Positions 32,608 through 41,847 are shown, counted from the first letter of the stretch. The stretch is 64,000 bases of DNA from Treponemataceae bacterium (GCA_024402435.1 JAKSTU010000011.1:1-64000), one strand, 5' to 3'. Notes: a model not told the origin generated them from the letters alone. A program made the numbers and translations.

Positions 32608-33450
32608 ATGACTCTGCAGGATTTTTCAGCCGAGATTTTTGCCCGCTATGGAACAGTGCGCCGTGCAAGAGGAGTGTATCTTTACACTGCAAAAGGTGTG
32701 CGGCTTACAGACTGTTTTCTTGAAGGCGGTGCTGCAATTTTGGGCTGGAATTCCGGCAAAGCGCGGACTCATTTCAAAGATACATTCGAGCGCGGTGCAA
32801 ACGGAAGTTTTTGCGGAGGTTTGTACGGTGCTCTTGAAACTTCAGTAAAGCATCTTCTTCCTGCAGAATATACCTGTGTGCGTCTTGTGCCGTCGGGGAT
32901 GATTGCCGGAAGCACTTTTTCTGTGTCTGACAATTCCCAGCTGTGGCGGCCCTGGCTTGATTTTTGCCGTACCGACGACCTGAACAAAGCAGACCACCCG
33001 GTCGGAAAAATGATTTGGCCTTGTGTGGAGCAGGGCCTGGAACTGCCGCCTGTGGTGCGCATTGTTCCGCCGTTCCCCTTTGCAGGTGCTCCCGTTGTGT
33101 TTGCTTTTACTGAAGATTATGCAATGAAAAACCCGGACAAAGTACCTGAACACGCAGTCTGCCCGGCGCCTCTGGTTGCAGCCTTGACCCGTTCTTTTTA
33201 CGAACTGAAGCAGGCTTTGGGCGTTTATGGGCACAAGGATTTTACCGCTGATTCCAAAACTTTCTCAGAATGGTTTGAACGCAGGGAATGCTGGCTTTTT
33301 CCGAAAATTGCCCGGGAAGATTATGACCGGTTTGTTCTTGAAGCATTGGACGCAGGAATCATTTTTTCACCTGATTATGACACACCGTCAATAATGCCGT
33401 GGCGTGCAAATGCAGGTGATCTTAAGCGCCTTTGTGCCGGTAAAAACTAA
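32608..33450 (+). CDS. Shortened class III aminotransferase-like protein, no visible PLP lysine
   Basis: The 280-residue protein opens like the N-terminus of class III aminotransferases (RGVYLYTAKGVRLTDCFLEGG, then ILGWNSGKA), but is about 150 residues too short. I find no D-E-x-Q or S-x-K motif, so the cofactor-binding core appears absent. Later segments (FPFAGAPVVFAF, and FSPDYDTPSIMPW near the C-terminus) are intact-looking, so it is not a simple truncation. It lies 18 nt after gatB and is likely co-transcribed. Its last bases overlap the convergent M23 gene by four. Function is unknown; a non-catalytic or ligand-binding role is possible. Confidence 0.6.
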   Translation: MTLQDFSAEIFARYGTVRRARGVYLYTAKGVRLTDCFLEGGAAILGWNSGKARTHFKDTFERGANGSFCGGLYGALETSVKHLLPAEYTCVRLVPSGMIAGSTFSVSDNSQLWRPWLDFCRTDDLNKADHPVGKMIWPCVEQGLELPPVVRIVPPFPFAGAPVVFAFTEDYAMKNPDKVPEHAVCPAPLVAALTRSFYELKQALGVYGHKDFTADSKTFSEWFERRECWLFPKIAREDYDRFVLEALDAGIIFSPDYDTPSIMPWRANAGDLKRLCAGKN

Positions 33451-34529
33451 TTCCACAAAGCAGAAGGATTTACAGCCACATCATTCTTATAGACAGTAAA
33501 GTGCAGGTGAGGACCCGTGCTCATTCCGGTTGAGCCCACAAGACCGAGTACGGTTTCCGTGGTAACGTTCTGACCTTTTGTTACTTTTATTGTGTCCATG
33601 TGGCCGTACAAAGTTTTGTAGCCGGAATGATGAGTAACGATGACATAGTTTCCGTAAGTTTCGCTCCAACCGGCAAAGGTGACGCGGCCGACCAAAGCTG
33701 CATATATTTTGGTTCCTTTCAAAGCAGCCATGTCAATTCCACCGTGATAACTCCGGTTTCCTGTAATAGGACTGTCCCTCCAGCCGAATGGACTTGAAAT
33801 GTAATACCAGTCTTTCAAAGGCCGCACAAAAAGATCACCGTTGATTTCCTGCCGTGTAATCCAGTCAAGTTTTGCATCCGGAAGAAAAAGGGAAGTTCCT
33901 GCTTTAAGAGAATCTGAAAAAGCCACTTTGTTTACGGAAGCACATTTTTCAGCAGAAATATTGTAGGAAGATGCGATTTTTTCAATGGTTTCGCCGTCAT
34001 TGCGGACTGTATAAAGAATCCCCGGCATGCTGGGAATCTTGAGATACTGACCGATTTGAATCAGACGGCTCTGTTTTATGCTGTTTGCACTGATAATCGT
34101 ATCCTGAGTTACATCAAATGCTTCTGCAAGTATACCGATCATGTCTCCCTGCTTTACACGGTAAACAAAGTAAGAAAGTTCTGTCTGTTCAACCGGCTCA
34201 AGACCTGAAGAATCTTCAAAAGTTACTGTTATTGGTTCGTCAATTCTGGTGTTTGAATCAGAAATGACTTCAAATCCGCCCTGACCGCTTGATTCAGAAA
34301 AATCAGAACCGTCATAAGCAGTTTTTTTTGCCAGTACAAGGGATTCGAATTCTGAAACGGCAGAATAATCAGGACGATAGTTGCCAAGATCAACAGAAGC
34401 AATGCTGATTTCTCCGCGGATGAATGGAGTTGCGGAAAGAAAGGCATCTCCGTTGTCCGGCATGGCCATGGAGCATGAGAAAAAAAGCGAACAGATGATC
34501 AGGAGAATTACAGGGCGGACAATTTTCAT
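33447..34529 (-). CDS. LysM / M23 peptidase lipoprotein
   Basis: The 360-residue protein has a lipoprotein signal (hydrophobic residues 5-17, then FFSCS with Cys19). Two LysM-like modules lie at about 125-170 (YRVKQGDMIGILAEAF) and 175-220 (YTVRNDGETIEKIA). The C-terminal M23 zinc endopeptidase keeps HGGID and GPHLHF, the zinc-binding His/Asp and HxH motifs, so it is probably active on peptidoglycan in the periplasm. Its ATG overlaps the stop region of the convergent gene downstream only at the other end; upstream, rlmE's stop overlaps by four bases, so rlmE and this gene form an operon. Confidence 0.9.
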   Translation of the reverse strand: MKIVRPVILLIICSLFFSCSMAMPDNGDAFLSATPFIRGEISIASVDLGNYRPDYSAVSEFESLVLAKKTAYDGSDFSESSGQGGFEVISDSNTRIDEPITVTFEDSSGLEPVEQTELSYFVYRVKQGDMIGILAEAFDVTQDTIISANSIKQSRLIQIGQYLKIPSMPGILYTVRNDGETIEKIASSYNISAEKCASVNKVAFSDSLKAGTSLFLPDAKLDWITRQEINGDLFVRPLKDWYYISSPFGWRDSPITGNRSYHGGIDMAALKGTKIYAALVGRVTFAGWSETYGNYVIVTHHSGYKTLYGHMDTIKVTKGQNVTTETVLGLVGSTGMSTGPHLHFTVYKNDVAVNPSALWN

Positions 34530-35116
34530 TTTTTACCGATCCCGATCAGATAAGTTTCAAAGGATTCGTTTCTGCAGGCTTCCGGTTTGAATCCGCGTGC
34601 TGAGGTGAAAATTCCGCGCATTGTTTTGAGAAATGCATTCTGGTCACCTCCCTGGAAAATCTTTACGGCAAAGTTTCCGCCCGGTTTGAGCATTTCCTGT
34701 GCATAAAAAATTGCCAGTTCCACAAGACCGCTTGATCTGGCCGTATCAACAACTCTGTTTCCTGTTGTAGGCGGTGCCGCATCACAGATTACAGTGTCGT
34801 AAGGTCCCAGAGAAAGAGCCTGTGAACGGACTTCCGGACTGTACAGGTCTCCCTGAATGAACGTAAGACAGTCGTCTTTTACGTCTTTTGCAAGGGGATT
34901 AAGGTCGATTGAAGTAACATGACCTGTTCCGTCAAGGGTTCTGAGTGCAAAAACTGTCCAACTGCCCGGAGCCGCACCCAAATCGAGAACGCGGGAGTGC
35001 TTCTGAAGCATTCCGAACTTGGCATCAATTTCCTGCAATTTATATACTGAGCGGGCCGGATAACCTTCCGAAAAGGCTTTGCGGCTCCAAAAATCTGGCT
35101 TTTCGTAACTGTTCAT
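34526..35116 (-). CDS. rlmE: 23S rRNA 2'-O-ribose methyltransferase RlmE (FtsJ)
   Basis: The 196-residue protein starts MNSYEKPDFWSRKA at 35116; longer in-frame starts would read through the divergent promoter. The SAM motif LDLGAAPGSW and the K-D-K-E catalytic tetrad (Lys in RSVYKLQEID, Asp in VICDAAP, Lys in FAVKIFQGG, Glu in ESFETYL) are all present. The enzyme methylates U2552 of 23S rRNA late in 50S assembly. It reads into the M23 lipoprotein gene with a four-base overlap and is divergent from a polyprenyl synthase gene. Confidence 0.94.
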   Translation of the reverse strand: MNSYEKPDFWSRKAFSEGYPARSVYKLQEIDAKFGMLQKHSRVLDLGAAPGSWTVFALRTLDGTGHVTSIDLNPLAKDVKDDCLTFIQGDLYSPEVRSQALSLGPYDTVICDAAPPTTGNRVVDTARSSGLVELAIFYAQEMLKPGGNFAVKIFQGGDQNAFLKTMRGIFTSARGFKPEACRNESFETYLIGIGKK

Positions 35117-35124
35117 AGTATTGT

Positions 35125-35152
35125 TTGCATTATCGGCAAAAACTGCTATAAT
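35125..35152 (+). promoter_or_regulatory. Leaderless-type promoter of the polyprenyl synthetase gene
   Basis: TTGCAT (35125-35130), a 16-nt spacer and a consensus TATAAT (35147-35152) end seven bases before the ATG at 35160. No ribosome binding site is present. Confidence 0.7.
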
Positions 35153-35159
35153 CCACACT

Positions 35160-36230
35160 ATGAATGCACAGTTTAGCGCAAGAATTGCCAAAATTGAAGA
35201 AATATTGTCCCGAAATCTTCCGGTCAGTTGTGACGACCGGTGGATCAGGAATGCTTTCGGTTCAATTTCCCCGGCCATTACAGCAGAGGACATTTCAAAA
35301 CTGACTCTTCCTCCGGTGGAGCTTCTGTCTTTGGGCGGAAAGCGTTGGCGTCCTCTTCTTCTTGTGCTGAGCGCAGAACTTGCGGCTTATCCGGTGGCTA
35401 CGATTCCTGAAGAATACAAACGCCTTGTCGACACCGCATACGCCATTACCCCGCTTGTGGAGTTTGCCCACAATGCTTCACTGATTCACGATGACATTGA
35501 AGATTCGTCGGACATGCGCCGCGGAAAACCTGCTGCCCATGTTGTTTACGGTGTGGATACGGCAATAAACGCCGGTTCATGGCTTTATTTTCTTTCACCG
35601 CTCTGCTTGGAAACAAGCGATCTTTCCGCAGAACAGAAAAGCGTGATTTATCAGGTATATCTTTCTCAGTTGCGGCGCCTTCATCTTGGTCAGTCCCTTG
35701 ATATTGAATGGCACAAAAACAACGGTTTTATTCCGGACATGGACAGTTACATGGGAATGGTAAGACTTAAAACCGGAACTCTTGCTTATCTTGCTGCAAA
35801 AGTCGGGTTTTTGGCCGGTGGCGGCGGACTTGCGGAAGCTGAGTGGCTTGCTGAAAAAGCGGCTGACATCGGGGTTGGTTTTCAGGTACTGGACGATGTT
35901 ATCAATCTTACGACCGGAAACAAAGGCAAGAAAAAAGGCGATGATATTGTGGAAGGCAAAAAAAGTCTTCCGGTGATTCTTCATCTTCAGAAAAAACCTG
36001 AAGACAAAAATCAGATTATGTCATATTTCAGACAGGCTGCTTCGGAAGGTCCTGATTCTCCCGCAGTAATTGACTGCATCAGCCTTTTGGAATCATCAGG
36101 TGCTGTTGACGAAGCTCTTGCAGAGAGCCGTGATTTTATCCGCTCATCCTGCAATGCAATCTCAAAAAAATATCCTTCGATAGAAGCGGCAAAACTGCTT
36201 ACCGACTTGTTCAAAGCCATGCTGATTTAA
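35160..36230 (+). CDS. Polyprenyl (isoprenyl) diphosphate synthase
   Basis: The 356-residue trans-prenyltransferase has the first aspartate-rich motif as DDIED in ASLIHDDIEDSSDMRRG and the second in FQVLDDVIN, both needed for magnesium-diphosphate binding. KRWRPLLLVLSAEL and GQSLDIEW are family features. It condenses isopentenyl diphosphate onto allylic primers; chain length cannot be read with certainty. The start is set by a consensus promoter seven bases upstream, implying a leaderless mRNA. The TPR and Smr genes follow closely. Confidence 0.9.
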   Translation: MNAQFSARIAKIEEILSRNLPVSCDDRWIRNAFGSISPAITAEDISKLTLPPVELLSLGGKRWRPLLLVLSAELAAYPVATIPEEYKRLVDTAYAITPLVEFAHNASLIHDDIEDSSDMRRGKPAAHVVYGVDTAINAGSWLYFLSPLCLETSDLSAEQKSVIYQVYLSQLRRLHLGQSLDIEWHKNNGFIPDMDSYMGMVRLKTGTLAYLAAKVGFLAGGGGLAEAEWLAEKAADIGVGFQVLDDVINLTTGNKGKKKGDDIVEGKKSLPVILHLQKKPEDKNQIMSYFRQAASEGPDSPAVIDCISLLESSGAVDEALAESRDFIRSSCNAISKKYPSIEAAKLLTDLFKAMLI

Positions 36231-36240
36231 GGCGGATCAA

Positions 36241-36762
36241 ATGGATCGTACTGTTCAGGGGCTGAATTTGCAGGCCATTAATTTTGCTGAAAAAGGTGAA
36301 TTGTCTGATGCTGTCGCCTGTCTTAATGCAGCTTTGTCAATAGACAGCAGAAATTATCATCTCTGGTACAACCTGGGAATTATCTACCGGGATTTCGGAT
36401 ATCCGGAGTTGGCTTACAAAGCATTGGTTGCTGCTTACGAAATCGATCCTGAAGATGAAGCCGTTCTGGAATCCCTTTCGCTTTTTTGTTTTGATGATGA
36501 CAAACTTGAAGAGGCATACAGATACGCATACGAAGCAATCAACAGCGGAAGAGCCAATTTCCGCATCTGGAACAATTTGGGCGTGTACCTTTTTTCAGAA
36601 GAAAAATATGCGGCAGCAGCAGAAGCTTTTGAAAATGCATTGGGTCTGTATCCCTGTTATTATGATGCGCTGATAAATCTGCGGGATACTTATGAGAAGC
36701 TTTGCAATTCCTGCGGTATGGAGGAGTGCATACGGAAACTCAAGGAATATGGGTTCCAATAA
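36241..36762 (+). CDS. Tetratricopeptide repeat protein
   Basis: A 173-residue soluble protein made of about four TPR units (for example AINFAEKGELSDAVACLNAAL and LWYNLGIIYRDFGYPELAYKA), a helical scaffold for protein contacts. No signal peptide is visible. It starts 10 nt after the polyprenyl synthase stop with a GGCGGA-like site. Partners are unknown. Confidence 0.85.
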   Translation: MDRTVQGLNLQAINFAEKGELSDAVACLNAALSIDSRNYHLWYNLGIIYRDFGYPELAYKALVAAYEIDPEDEAVLESLSLFCFDDDKLEEAYRYAYEAINSGRANFRIWNNLGVYLFSEEKYAAAAEAFENALGLYPCYYDALINLRDTYEKLCNSCGMEECIRKLKEYGFQ

Positions 36763-36772
36763 GGATTTTGCT

Positions 36773-37360
36773 ATGGATTTTGGAGACATTCTGAACGCTT
36801 GGGAAGAATCCGAGAAAAAAGCGAAAAAAAATACGCAAAAAAGCAACGGAAGCGAATGGCGCAACAAGAAGACGGAGCCTGATTCTGTTTCGGCGTCCGG
36901 ATCAGGAAAAAAAGCCGGGACAGAAAAAAGCAAAGAAATTCACTCTGAGGGAGCTGCCAAGGCAAAACCGGCTGTGGATCCCATGACTCTTTGGCTCAGG
37001 CGTTACGGAGTTGTTGACAAAGATGCGGAAGAAGAAAAAATTGCCGCCCGTGAGCAGCAGCAGGACAGAAATTATCTTCGTGCAATGCCCTATGAAGCTA
37101 CAATTGATCTGCACGGCCTTACACAGGACGAAGCCTATCAGCTTTTGAGCCGCTTTATCACTGACTGTTCACGGATGGGACTGCAGAAAGTCCTGATAAT
37201 TCACGGAAAGGGCAACCACTCTGAATCAGAACCTGTGCTTTCTCGCATGGTACGCTCCTTTATAGAACGGGATTATCGTCTTGGTGAGTCGGGACATCCT
37301 GACAAGTCCGAAGGCGGAAAAGGCGCCACTTGGGTAATAATCCGAAAAAAAGGCTTGTAA
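36773..37360 (+). CDS. Smr domain protein
   Basis: The 195-residue protein starts MDFGDILNAWEESEK at ATG 36773 after AAGGA; an in-frame ATG at 36692 lies inside the TPR gene. Residues 15-90 are charged and low-complexity. The C-terminal Smr domain shows the signature DLHGLTQDEAYQLL (from about residue 110) and LIIHGKGNHSESEPVL. MutS2-type Smr domains are nucleases; stand-alone versions in spirochaetes have no assigned role. The gene follows the TPR gene with a 10-nt gap. Confidence 0.85.
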   Translation: MDFGDILNAWEESEKKAKKNTQKSNGSEWRNKKTEPDSVSASGSGKKAGTEKSKEIHSEGAAKAKPAVDPMTLWLRRYGVVDKDAEEEKIAAREQQQDRNYLRAMPYEATIDLHGLTQDEAYQLLSRFITDCSRMGLQKVLIIHGKGNHSESEPVLSRMVRSFIERDYRLGESGHPDKSEGGKGATWVIIRKKGL

Positions 37361-37401
37361 GACCCTGTTAAAATGATTATTTTTAAAAACGGAGTTATTT
37401 A

Positions 37402-38028
37402 ATGGACGACTTGTACGAAACCTTGGGAGTTCCCAAATCCGCAACGGCAGAAGAAATCAAGAAGGCTTACCGCAAGCTTGCAATCAAATATCATCCGGAC
37501 AAAAATCCCGGCGACAAAGTTGCAGAAGAAAAGTTCAAACAGATCAGTTCTGCATATTCCGTGCTGAGTGACGAAGCAAAACGTGAACAGTATGACCGCT
37601 TCGGAACAACGGAATCTTATGCCAACTCATATTCTTCCGCTCAGGGCAATCCTTTCGGTGCAAACGGATATGATCCTTTTTCTGACTTTTTCGGCGGAAG
37701 TTACGGACAGGGACAGAACAATTCGGAAAGACGTTATTATAACTACCGTTGGACAAGCGGAAATCCTTTTCAGAATGATGAGGAAGACTCCGGACCTTTC
37801 GGTTCATTTTTTACGCGTGGGCGGCCTCGCAAACGTTACGGTTCAAAAACAGAAGCTCTGTTGGGCTTGATTTCAAATATCGGACTGTTTGCAGTCGGCG
37901 TGTTCTTTTTCCGTTATGCGTGGTTCATTTTTCCCATCGGACCGATTATCTGCATAGGTGCGCTTGTAAAAGGTGTCCGCGGGGCAATTGCGGCTGTAGA
38001 GGAAATGCTGCCTGAATCAAAGAAATAG
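37402..38028 (+). CDS. Membrane-anchored J-domain (DnaJ-like) protein
   Basis: The 208-residue protein has an N-terminal J domain with intact YHPDKN, so it can stimulate an Hsp70. A Gly/Tyr/Asn/Ser-rich linker (about 75-145) follows. The C-terminus has two hydrophobic segments around 150-195, suggesting membrane anchoring, with no zinc-finger or client-binding domain. It is thus a type III J protein rather than DnaJ itself. Confidence 0.85.
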   Translation: MDDLYETLGVPKSATAEEIKKAYRKLAIKYHPDKNPGDKVAEEKFKQISSAYSVLSDEAKREQYDRFGTTESYANSYSSAQGNPFGANGYDPFSDFFGGSYGQGQNNSERRYYNYRWTSGNPFQNDEEDSGPFGSFFTRGRPRKRYGSKTEALLGLISNIGLFAVGVFFFRYAWFIFPIGPIICIGALVKGVRGAIAAVEEMLPESKK

Positions 38029-38068
38029 TGTCGGAAAATGCAGCTGGGCGGGCAACATTCTGACTGAG

Positions 38069-38105
38069 CAAAAAAAATGCCGGACACCATGAACTGTGCC
38101 GGCAT
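38069..38105 (-). terminator. Terminator of infA
   Basis: ATGCCGG (38077-38083) and CCGGCAT (38099-38105) form a stem; read on the minus strand it is followed by eight Ts. Confidence 0.8.
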
Positions 38106-38120
38106 TCTGCTGGGATCGGA

Positions 38121-38339
38121 TTAGCGCTCGCGGAAAATGATGCGTCCCCGGTTAAGGTCGTAGGGTGACAGGGCTACTTTTACACTGTCGCCGGGAACAA
38201 TGCGGATGTAGTGCTTGCGCATTTTGCCCGACAAATGAGCCAGAATGATGTGTTTGTTCTGCAGCTCAACCCTGAACATTGTGTTCGGCAATGCTTCTCT
38301 TACAATGCCTTCAACTTCAATAGCTTCTTCTTTGGCCAC
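38121..38339 (-). CDS. infA: Translation initiation factor IF-1
   Basis: The 72-residue OB-fold protein matches IF-1 in length and sequence: [26 protein letters not shown], then HISGK-like [13 protein letters not shown] and [13 protein letters not shown]. The start codon is GTG with GGAGG 6 nt upstream. IF-1 binds the 30S A site at initiation. The gene stands alone with its own terminator. Confidence 0.96.
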   Translation of the reverse strand: MAKEEAIEVEGIVREALPNTMFRVELQNKHIILAHLSGKMRKHYIRIVPGDSVKVALSPYDLNRGRIIFRER

Positions 38340-38519
38340 GATTCCTCCAGATAAACGACTGAAAACTTAAAAAGAATTTGCTTTTTAGTCAGTTCATGCG
38401 TATAATTTTATGAGTTATTGACAGTGTTTGTCAACTGAGGCGTTTTTTGCGTTTCAGGCTTTTTATTTTTAGGACTGATGGTCCGAACGAAAAAAAATGT
38501 TTGTGGGGTATGAACAGTA

Positions 38520-38876
38520 ATGGAAAAAGAATTCAATGATAAAATGAAAGAATTGCTTCTTGCACAGAAGCGGGAACTGATTGATCAGATTATGGCAAAC
38601 AGTGCTGACTTCCGTAAAATTTTTGAAGACATGGAATCAAAAGATGAAGTTGACATTGCTTCTGATGCAATTGACCGCACAATGCTTGAAGCCGTAGGCG
38701 TAAAAGACGTGAACCGCCTCAAACTGATTGATTCCGCTCTGACGCGCATTGAGCAGGGTAAGTACGGTCTCTGCATGAAATGCGGCAAACGCATTCCTCA
38801 GGAACGCCTTGAAGCAATTCCTTATGCGCTGCTCTGCATAAACTGCAAAAGTGCAGATGAGCGCCGCAACCGCTAG
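38520..38876 (+). CDS. DksA/TraR C4 zinc-finger family protein
   Basis: The 118-residue protein has an N-terminal coiled coil and a C-terminal C4 zinc finger, Cys in CMKCGK and CINCK, in the order expected for DksA/TraR proteins. It probably binds the RNA polymerase secondary channel and modulates transcription, possibly with ppGpp. It is shorter than E. coli DksA (151), and the typical DxxDxA tip is not obvious, so regulatory strength is uncertain. A tRNA gene follows. Confidence 0.85.
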   Translation: MEKEFNDKMKELLLAQKRELIDQIMANSADFRKIFEDMESKDEVDIASDAIDRTMLEAVGVKDVNRLKLIDSALTRIEQGKYGLCMKCGKRIPQERLEAIPYALLCINCKSADERRNR

Positions 38877-38946
38877 CAGATTGCAGGAACTGTTCCTGCT
38901 CTGACAAAGGTCCGGTGACGACATGGCAAAGGCTGTGTGCTGACAC

Positions 38947-38975
38947 TGGACTTTTTTTTTGCCCGATGCTACACT
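38947..38975 (+). promoter_or_regulatory. Promoter of tRNA-Val(CAC)
   Basis: TGGACT (38947-38952), 17-nt spacer and TACACT (38970-38975), ten bases before the tRNA. Confidence 0.55.
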
Positions 38976-38985
38976 ACGTTCACTT

Positions 38986-39057
38986 GCGCAATTAACTCAG
39001 TGGTAGAGTGCCACCTTCACACGGTGGAAGTCACTGGTTCAAATCCAGTATTGCGCA
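38986..39057 (+). tRNA. tRNA-Val (CAC)
   Basis: Acceptor arms GCGCAAT and ATTGCGC pair fully; anticodon arm CCACC-TTCACAC-GGTGG gives anticodon CAC (valine, GUG codons); T-arm ACTGG-TTCAAAT-CCAGT. CCA is not encoded. The MATE gene begins 26 nt later with no clear ribosome binding site or promoter of its own. Confidence 0.93.
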
Positions 39058-39083
39058 TTTTTCTTTTTTAAAGTGTTTCAACT

Positions 39084-40445
39084 ATGGACAGACAATCTGC
39101 AAATTCAAAACTCATGACATCGGGATCCATTCCCCTTCTTCTGGTTCAATTTTCGCTTCCTCTTCTGATAGGGAACCTTTTTCAGCAGCTGTACAACACT
39201 GTAGACATTATTGTTGTGGGAAACTTTGTAAGCAAAGAAGCCCTCGCAGCCGTAGGAAGTGTTACTCCGATCATCAATACACTTATCGGGTTTTTCATGG
39301 GGCTTTCAACCGGCGCAGGCGTGGTTATTTCCCAGTATTTCGGAGCCCAGGATGAAGAAAACCTGTCAAAGTCAGTTCATACATCCGTCACACTGAGTTT
39401 TGTACTTTGCGTGGTACTGAGTCTTACGGGTGTTCTTGCAACTCCTTTTTTGCTCCGCATGATGCAGACTCCTTCCGACGTTTTTGAAGAAGCGGCTCTT
39501 TATCTCAGGATATATTTTGCAGGACTTTCCGGACTTCTTCTTTACAACACTGCTTCCGGAATTTTGCGCTCTGTAGGAGATTCCAGACGTCCGCTGTATT
39601 TTCTGATTTTTTCTACTATCATCAATATTCTGCTTGATCTGCTTTTTGTTGTGGCATTCGGCTGGGGAATTGCAGGTGTGGCTTGGGCAACTGTTGCAGC
39701 ACAGTCACTGTCAGCTTTGCTTGGAATTTTTGTCCTCATAAGATCAAAAGAAAGTTTCAGACTTGATTTCAAAAAACTTGGCATGGAAAAATCGATTCTG
39801 AAAAAGATTTTTCACATCGGAATACCTGGTGCAGTGCAAATGTCACTTACAGGCTTTTCCAACGTTTTTGTTCAGTCATACATAAACCGTTTCGGTGCAG
39901 CACACATGGCCGCCTGGTCATGTTACACAAAACTTGATCAGATTGCCTTTACCCCCATGACATCTTTGAGTGCCGCTCTGACAATCTTTACAGGTCAGAA
40001 TGTTGGTGCAGGTGACATGAACCGTGCAAAAGGCGGAACAAAATGGACGCTCATTCTGAATTACTCGATTTTTGCGCTGGTTGCAACAGTTCTCATGATT
40101 TTTGCCCCGCAATTGATTGCGCTTTTCAACAGGGACGAAGAAGTTGTCAGACTGGGTACATTTTTCATCAGATTCATTACGCCCTTCTATGTGTTCCCTG
40201 CCATGAATCAGACTATGTTGGGCACTTTGCGCGGTGTAGGTGACACAAAACTCCCTACAATTTTCATGATGACTAGTTTTATCCTGATCAGACAAATCTA
40301 TCTTTATCTGGCATGGACTTTCAGCGGAAACCTTATTCTTATCAGTCTTGGTTATCCAGTTGGATGGATGTGTTCTGCAGTTTCAATGTTCTTGTATTAT
40401 CTTTCAGGACGCTGGCAGAAAAACCGCACAGTTGTTGTTGAGTGA
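39084..40445 (+). CDS. MATE family efflux transporter
   Basis: The 453-residue membrane protein has about 12 hydrophobic segments. The MATE fingerprint is seen in LLIGNLFQQLYNTVDIIVVGNFV, SLSAALTIFTGQNVGAGD and TKLPTIFMM. The family exports cationic drugs or metabolites with Na+ or H+. It starts just after a tRNA gene without an obvious ribosome binding site. Substrate is unknown. A second MATE gene lies on the far side of nifSU. Confidence 0.92.
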   Translation: MDRQSANSKLMTSGSIPLLLVQFSLPLLIGNLFQQLYNTVDIIVVGNFVSKEALAAVGSVTPIINTLIGFFMGLSTGAGVVISQYFGAQDEENLSKSVHTSVTLSFVLCVVLSLTGVLATPFLLRMMQTPSDVFEEAALYLRIYFAGLSGLLLYNTASGILRSVGDSRRPLYFLIFSTIINILLDLLFVVAFGWGIAGVAWATVAAQSLSALLGIFVLIRSKESFRLDFKKLGMEKSILKKIFHIGIPGAVQMSLTGFSNVFVQSYINRFGAAHMAAWSCYTKLDQIAFTPMTSLSAALTIFTGQNVGAGDMNRAKGGTKWTLILNYSIFALVATVLMIFAPQLIALFNRDEEVVRLGTFFIRFITPFYVFPAMNQTMLGTLRGVGDTKLPTIFMMTSFILIRQIYLYLAWTFSGNLILISLGYPVGWMCSAVSMFLYYLSGRWQKNRTVVVE

Positions 40446-40469
40446 TACGCTTTCTGTGTTTCAGGGTTT

Positions 40470-40490
40470 TTCCTATTCAAATTATAGGAA
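40470..40490 (+). promoter_or_regulatory. Operator-like palindrome upstream of nifS
   Basis: TTCCTAT (40470-40476) and ATAGGAA (40484-40490) are perfect 7-bp arms around a 7-nt centre, about 30 nt upstream of the candidate nifS -35. Confidence 0.4.
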
Positions 40491-40517
40491 ATATTTTGGA
40501 ATTCTGAAAACTCTGTA

Positions 40518-40546
40518 TTCACTAGACAGAAAAAAATTAGTATAGT
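40518..40546 (+). promoter_or_regulatory. Candidate promoter of nifSU
   Basis: TTCACT (40518-40523), 17-nt spacer and TATAGT (40541-40546). The transcript leader would be about 75 nt; its AGGAGG (about 40600) lies unusually far, some 24 nt, from the nifS ATG. Confidence 0.45.
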
Positions 40547-40629
40547 TTAACAGTGTGGTATCTCTGAAATTCCGATTAAGTGATGCCAAACAGTATGTCA
40601 GGAGGAGGGATTGATTCCCGCAACGATAT

Positions 40630-41805
40630 ATGGACAAACGCATTTATATGGATTACAACGCCACAACTCCCATGAGTCCGGAAGTTCTGGAGTTTTATAA
40701 AGAAAAACTTGAACACTATGCAAATGCTTCCAGTCTGCATGAAGACGGACGCCGCGCACGCTCTGACATGGAAACTGCACGTGCAAATGTTGCAGCTCTT
40801 GTAAACGTAAAAGCCGAAGAAATCATTTTTACTTCAGGCGGTTCAGAAAGCAACAATACAGTTCTCAATTCAATGATTGCTGCCGGAAAAAAACGTGGCA
40901 GAAATCTGATTGTAACAACAGCAATCGAGCATCCCTGTGTTCTTGAAGCATCAAAACGCCTTGCAGAAGATTTCGGTATGGAAGTGATTTACTTGCCCGT
41001 TGATGAAAAAGGCGTTGTCAAAATGGATGCATATAAAGAGGCATTGGCAAAAAAGCCTGTTCTGGTTTCTGTAATGACGGCAAACAATGAAATCGGAACT
41101 GTGCAGGACATAAAAACTTTGTGCGCAATGGCACACGAAGCCGGAGCACTTTTCCATACGGATGCTGTTCAGGCTGCGGGAAAAATTCCTGTGGACTTGG
41201 CAGACTGGGGTGTTGATTATGCAACTTTCAGCGGACACAAAATTTATGGCCCAAAAGGGGTAGGCGCGCTGTTCGTAAAAAAAGGCTGCCCGATTGAACC
41301 TCTTGTACGCGGCGGCCATCAGGAAAACGGTCTTCGCGCAGGAACTTACAATGCTCCGGCAATTGCTGCATACGGAGAAGCTGCACGCCTTGCAAAGGCA
41401 GATATAGAATATTACGGAACTCATACACGTGCACTCCGCAATAGACTCAGGGACGGACTTCTTGCACGGATTCCTGACATTCGCGTTAACGGCCACGAAA
41501 CTTCCGTTCTTCCCAACACGCTGGATGTTTCTTTCCCCGGTGCAGAAGGCGAGGCAATTCTGCTTCATCTGGATCTTCTTGGGGTTGATGTTTCTACAGG
41601 GTCTGCCTGTGCTTCAGGAAGTCTTGAACCCAGCCATGTTCTTGTTGCAACCGGTCTTGGCCCGGAACTTGCACACGGTTCCATCCGTTTCAGCTTCGGA
41701 AAATACAGTACGGAAGAAGAAGTGGATTATATTCTTGAAAAATTCCCTTCAGTAATTGAAACACTGCGCAAAATGAGCACCGTGTACAATATGCCCAAAA
41801 ACTGA
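40630..41805 (+). CDS. nifS: Cysteine desulfurase NifS
   Basis: The 391-residue PLP enzyme starts MDKRIYMDYNATTPMSPEV. The PLP lysine is Lys204 in SGHKIYGPKG, the His-containing cofactor motif is HTDAVQAAGK, and the active cysteine is Cys327 in STGSACASG. It releases sulfur from cysteine for iron-sulfur cluster assembly on the neighbouring NifU. A stop codon in frame at 40612 limits alternative starts; the Shine-Dalgarno sequence is distant. Despite the name, this type serves general Fe-S biogenesis in organisms without nitrogenase. Confidence 0.95.
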   Translation: MDKRIYMDYNATTPMSPEVLEFYKEKLEHYANASSLHEDGRRARSDMETARANVAALVNVKAEEIIFTSGGSESNNTVLNSMIAAGKKRGRNLIVTTAIEHPCVLEASKRLAEDFGMEVIYLPVDEKGVVKMDAYKEALAKKPVLVSVMTANNEIGTVQDIKTLCAMAHEAGALFHTDAVQAAGKIPVDLADWGVDYATFSGHKIYGPKGVGALFVKKGCPIEPLVRGGHQENGLRAGTYNAPAIAAYGEAARLAKADIEYYGTHTRALRNRLRDGLLARIPDIRVNGHETSVLPNTLDVSFPGAEGEAILLHLDLLGVDVSTGSACASGSLEPSHVLVATGLGPELAHGSIRFSFGKYSTEEEVDYILEKFPSVIETLRKMSTVYNMPKN

Positions 41806-41847
41806 CTTTATACCCAAAACTGATTTTTTAGGAGGCGTGAGAAAACT

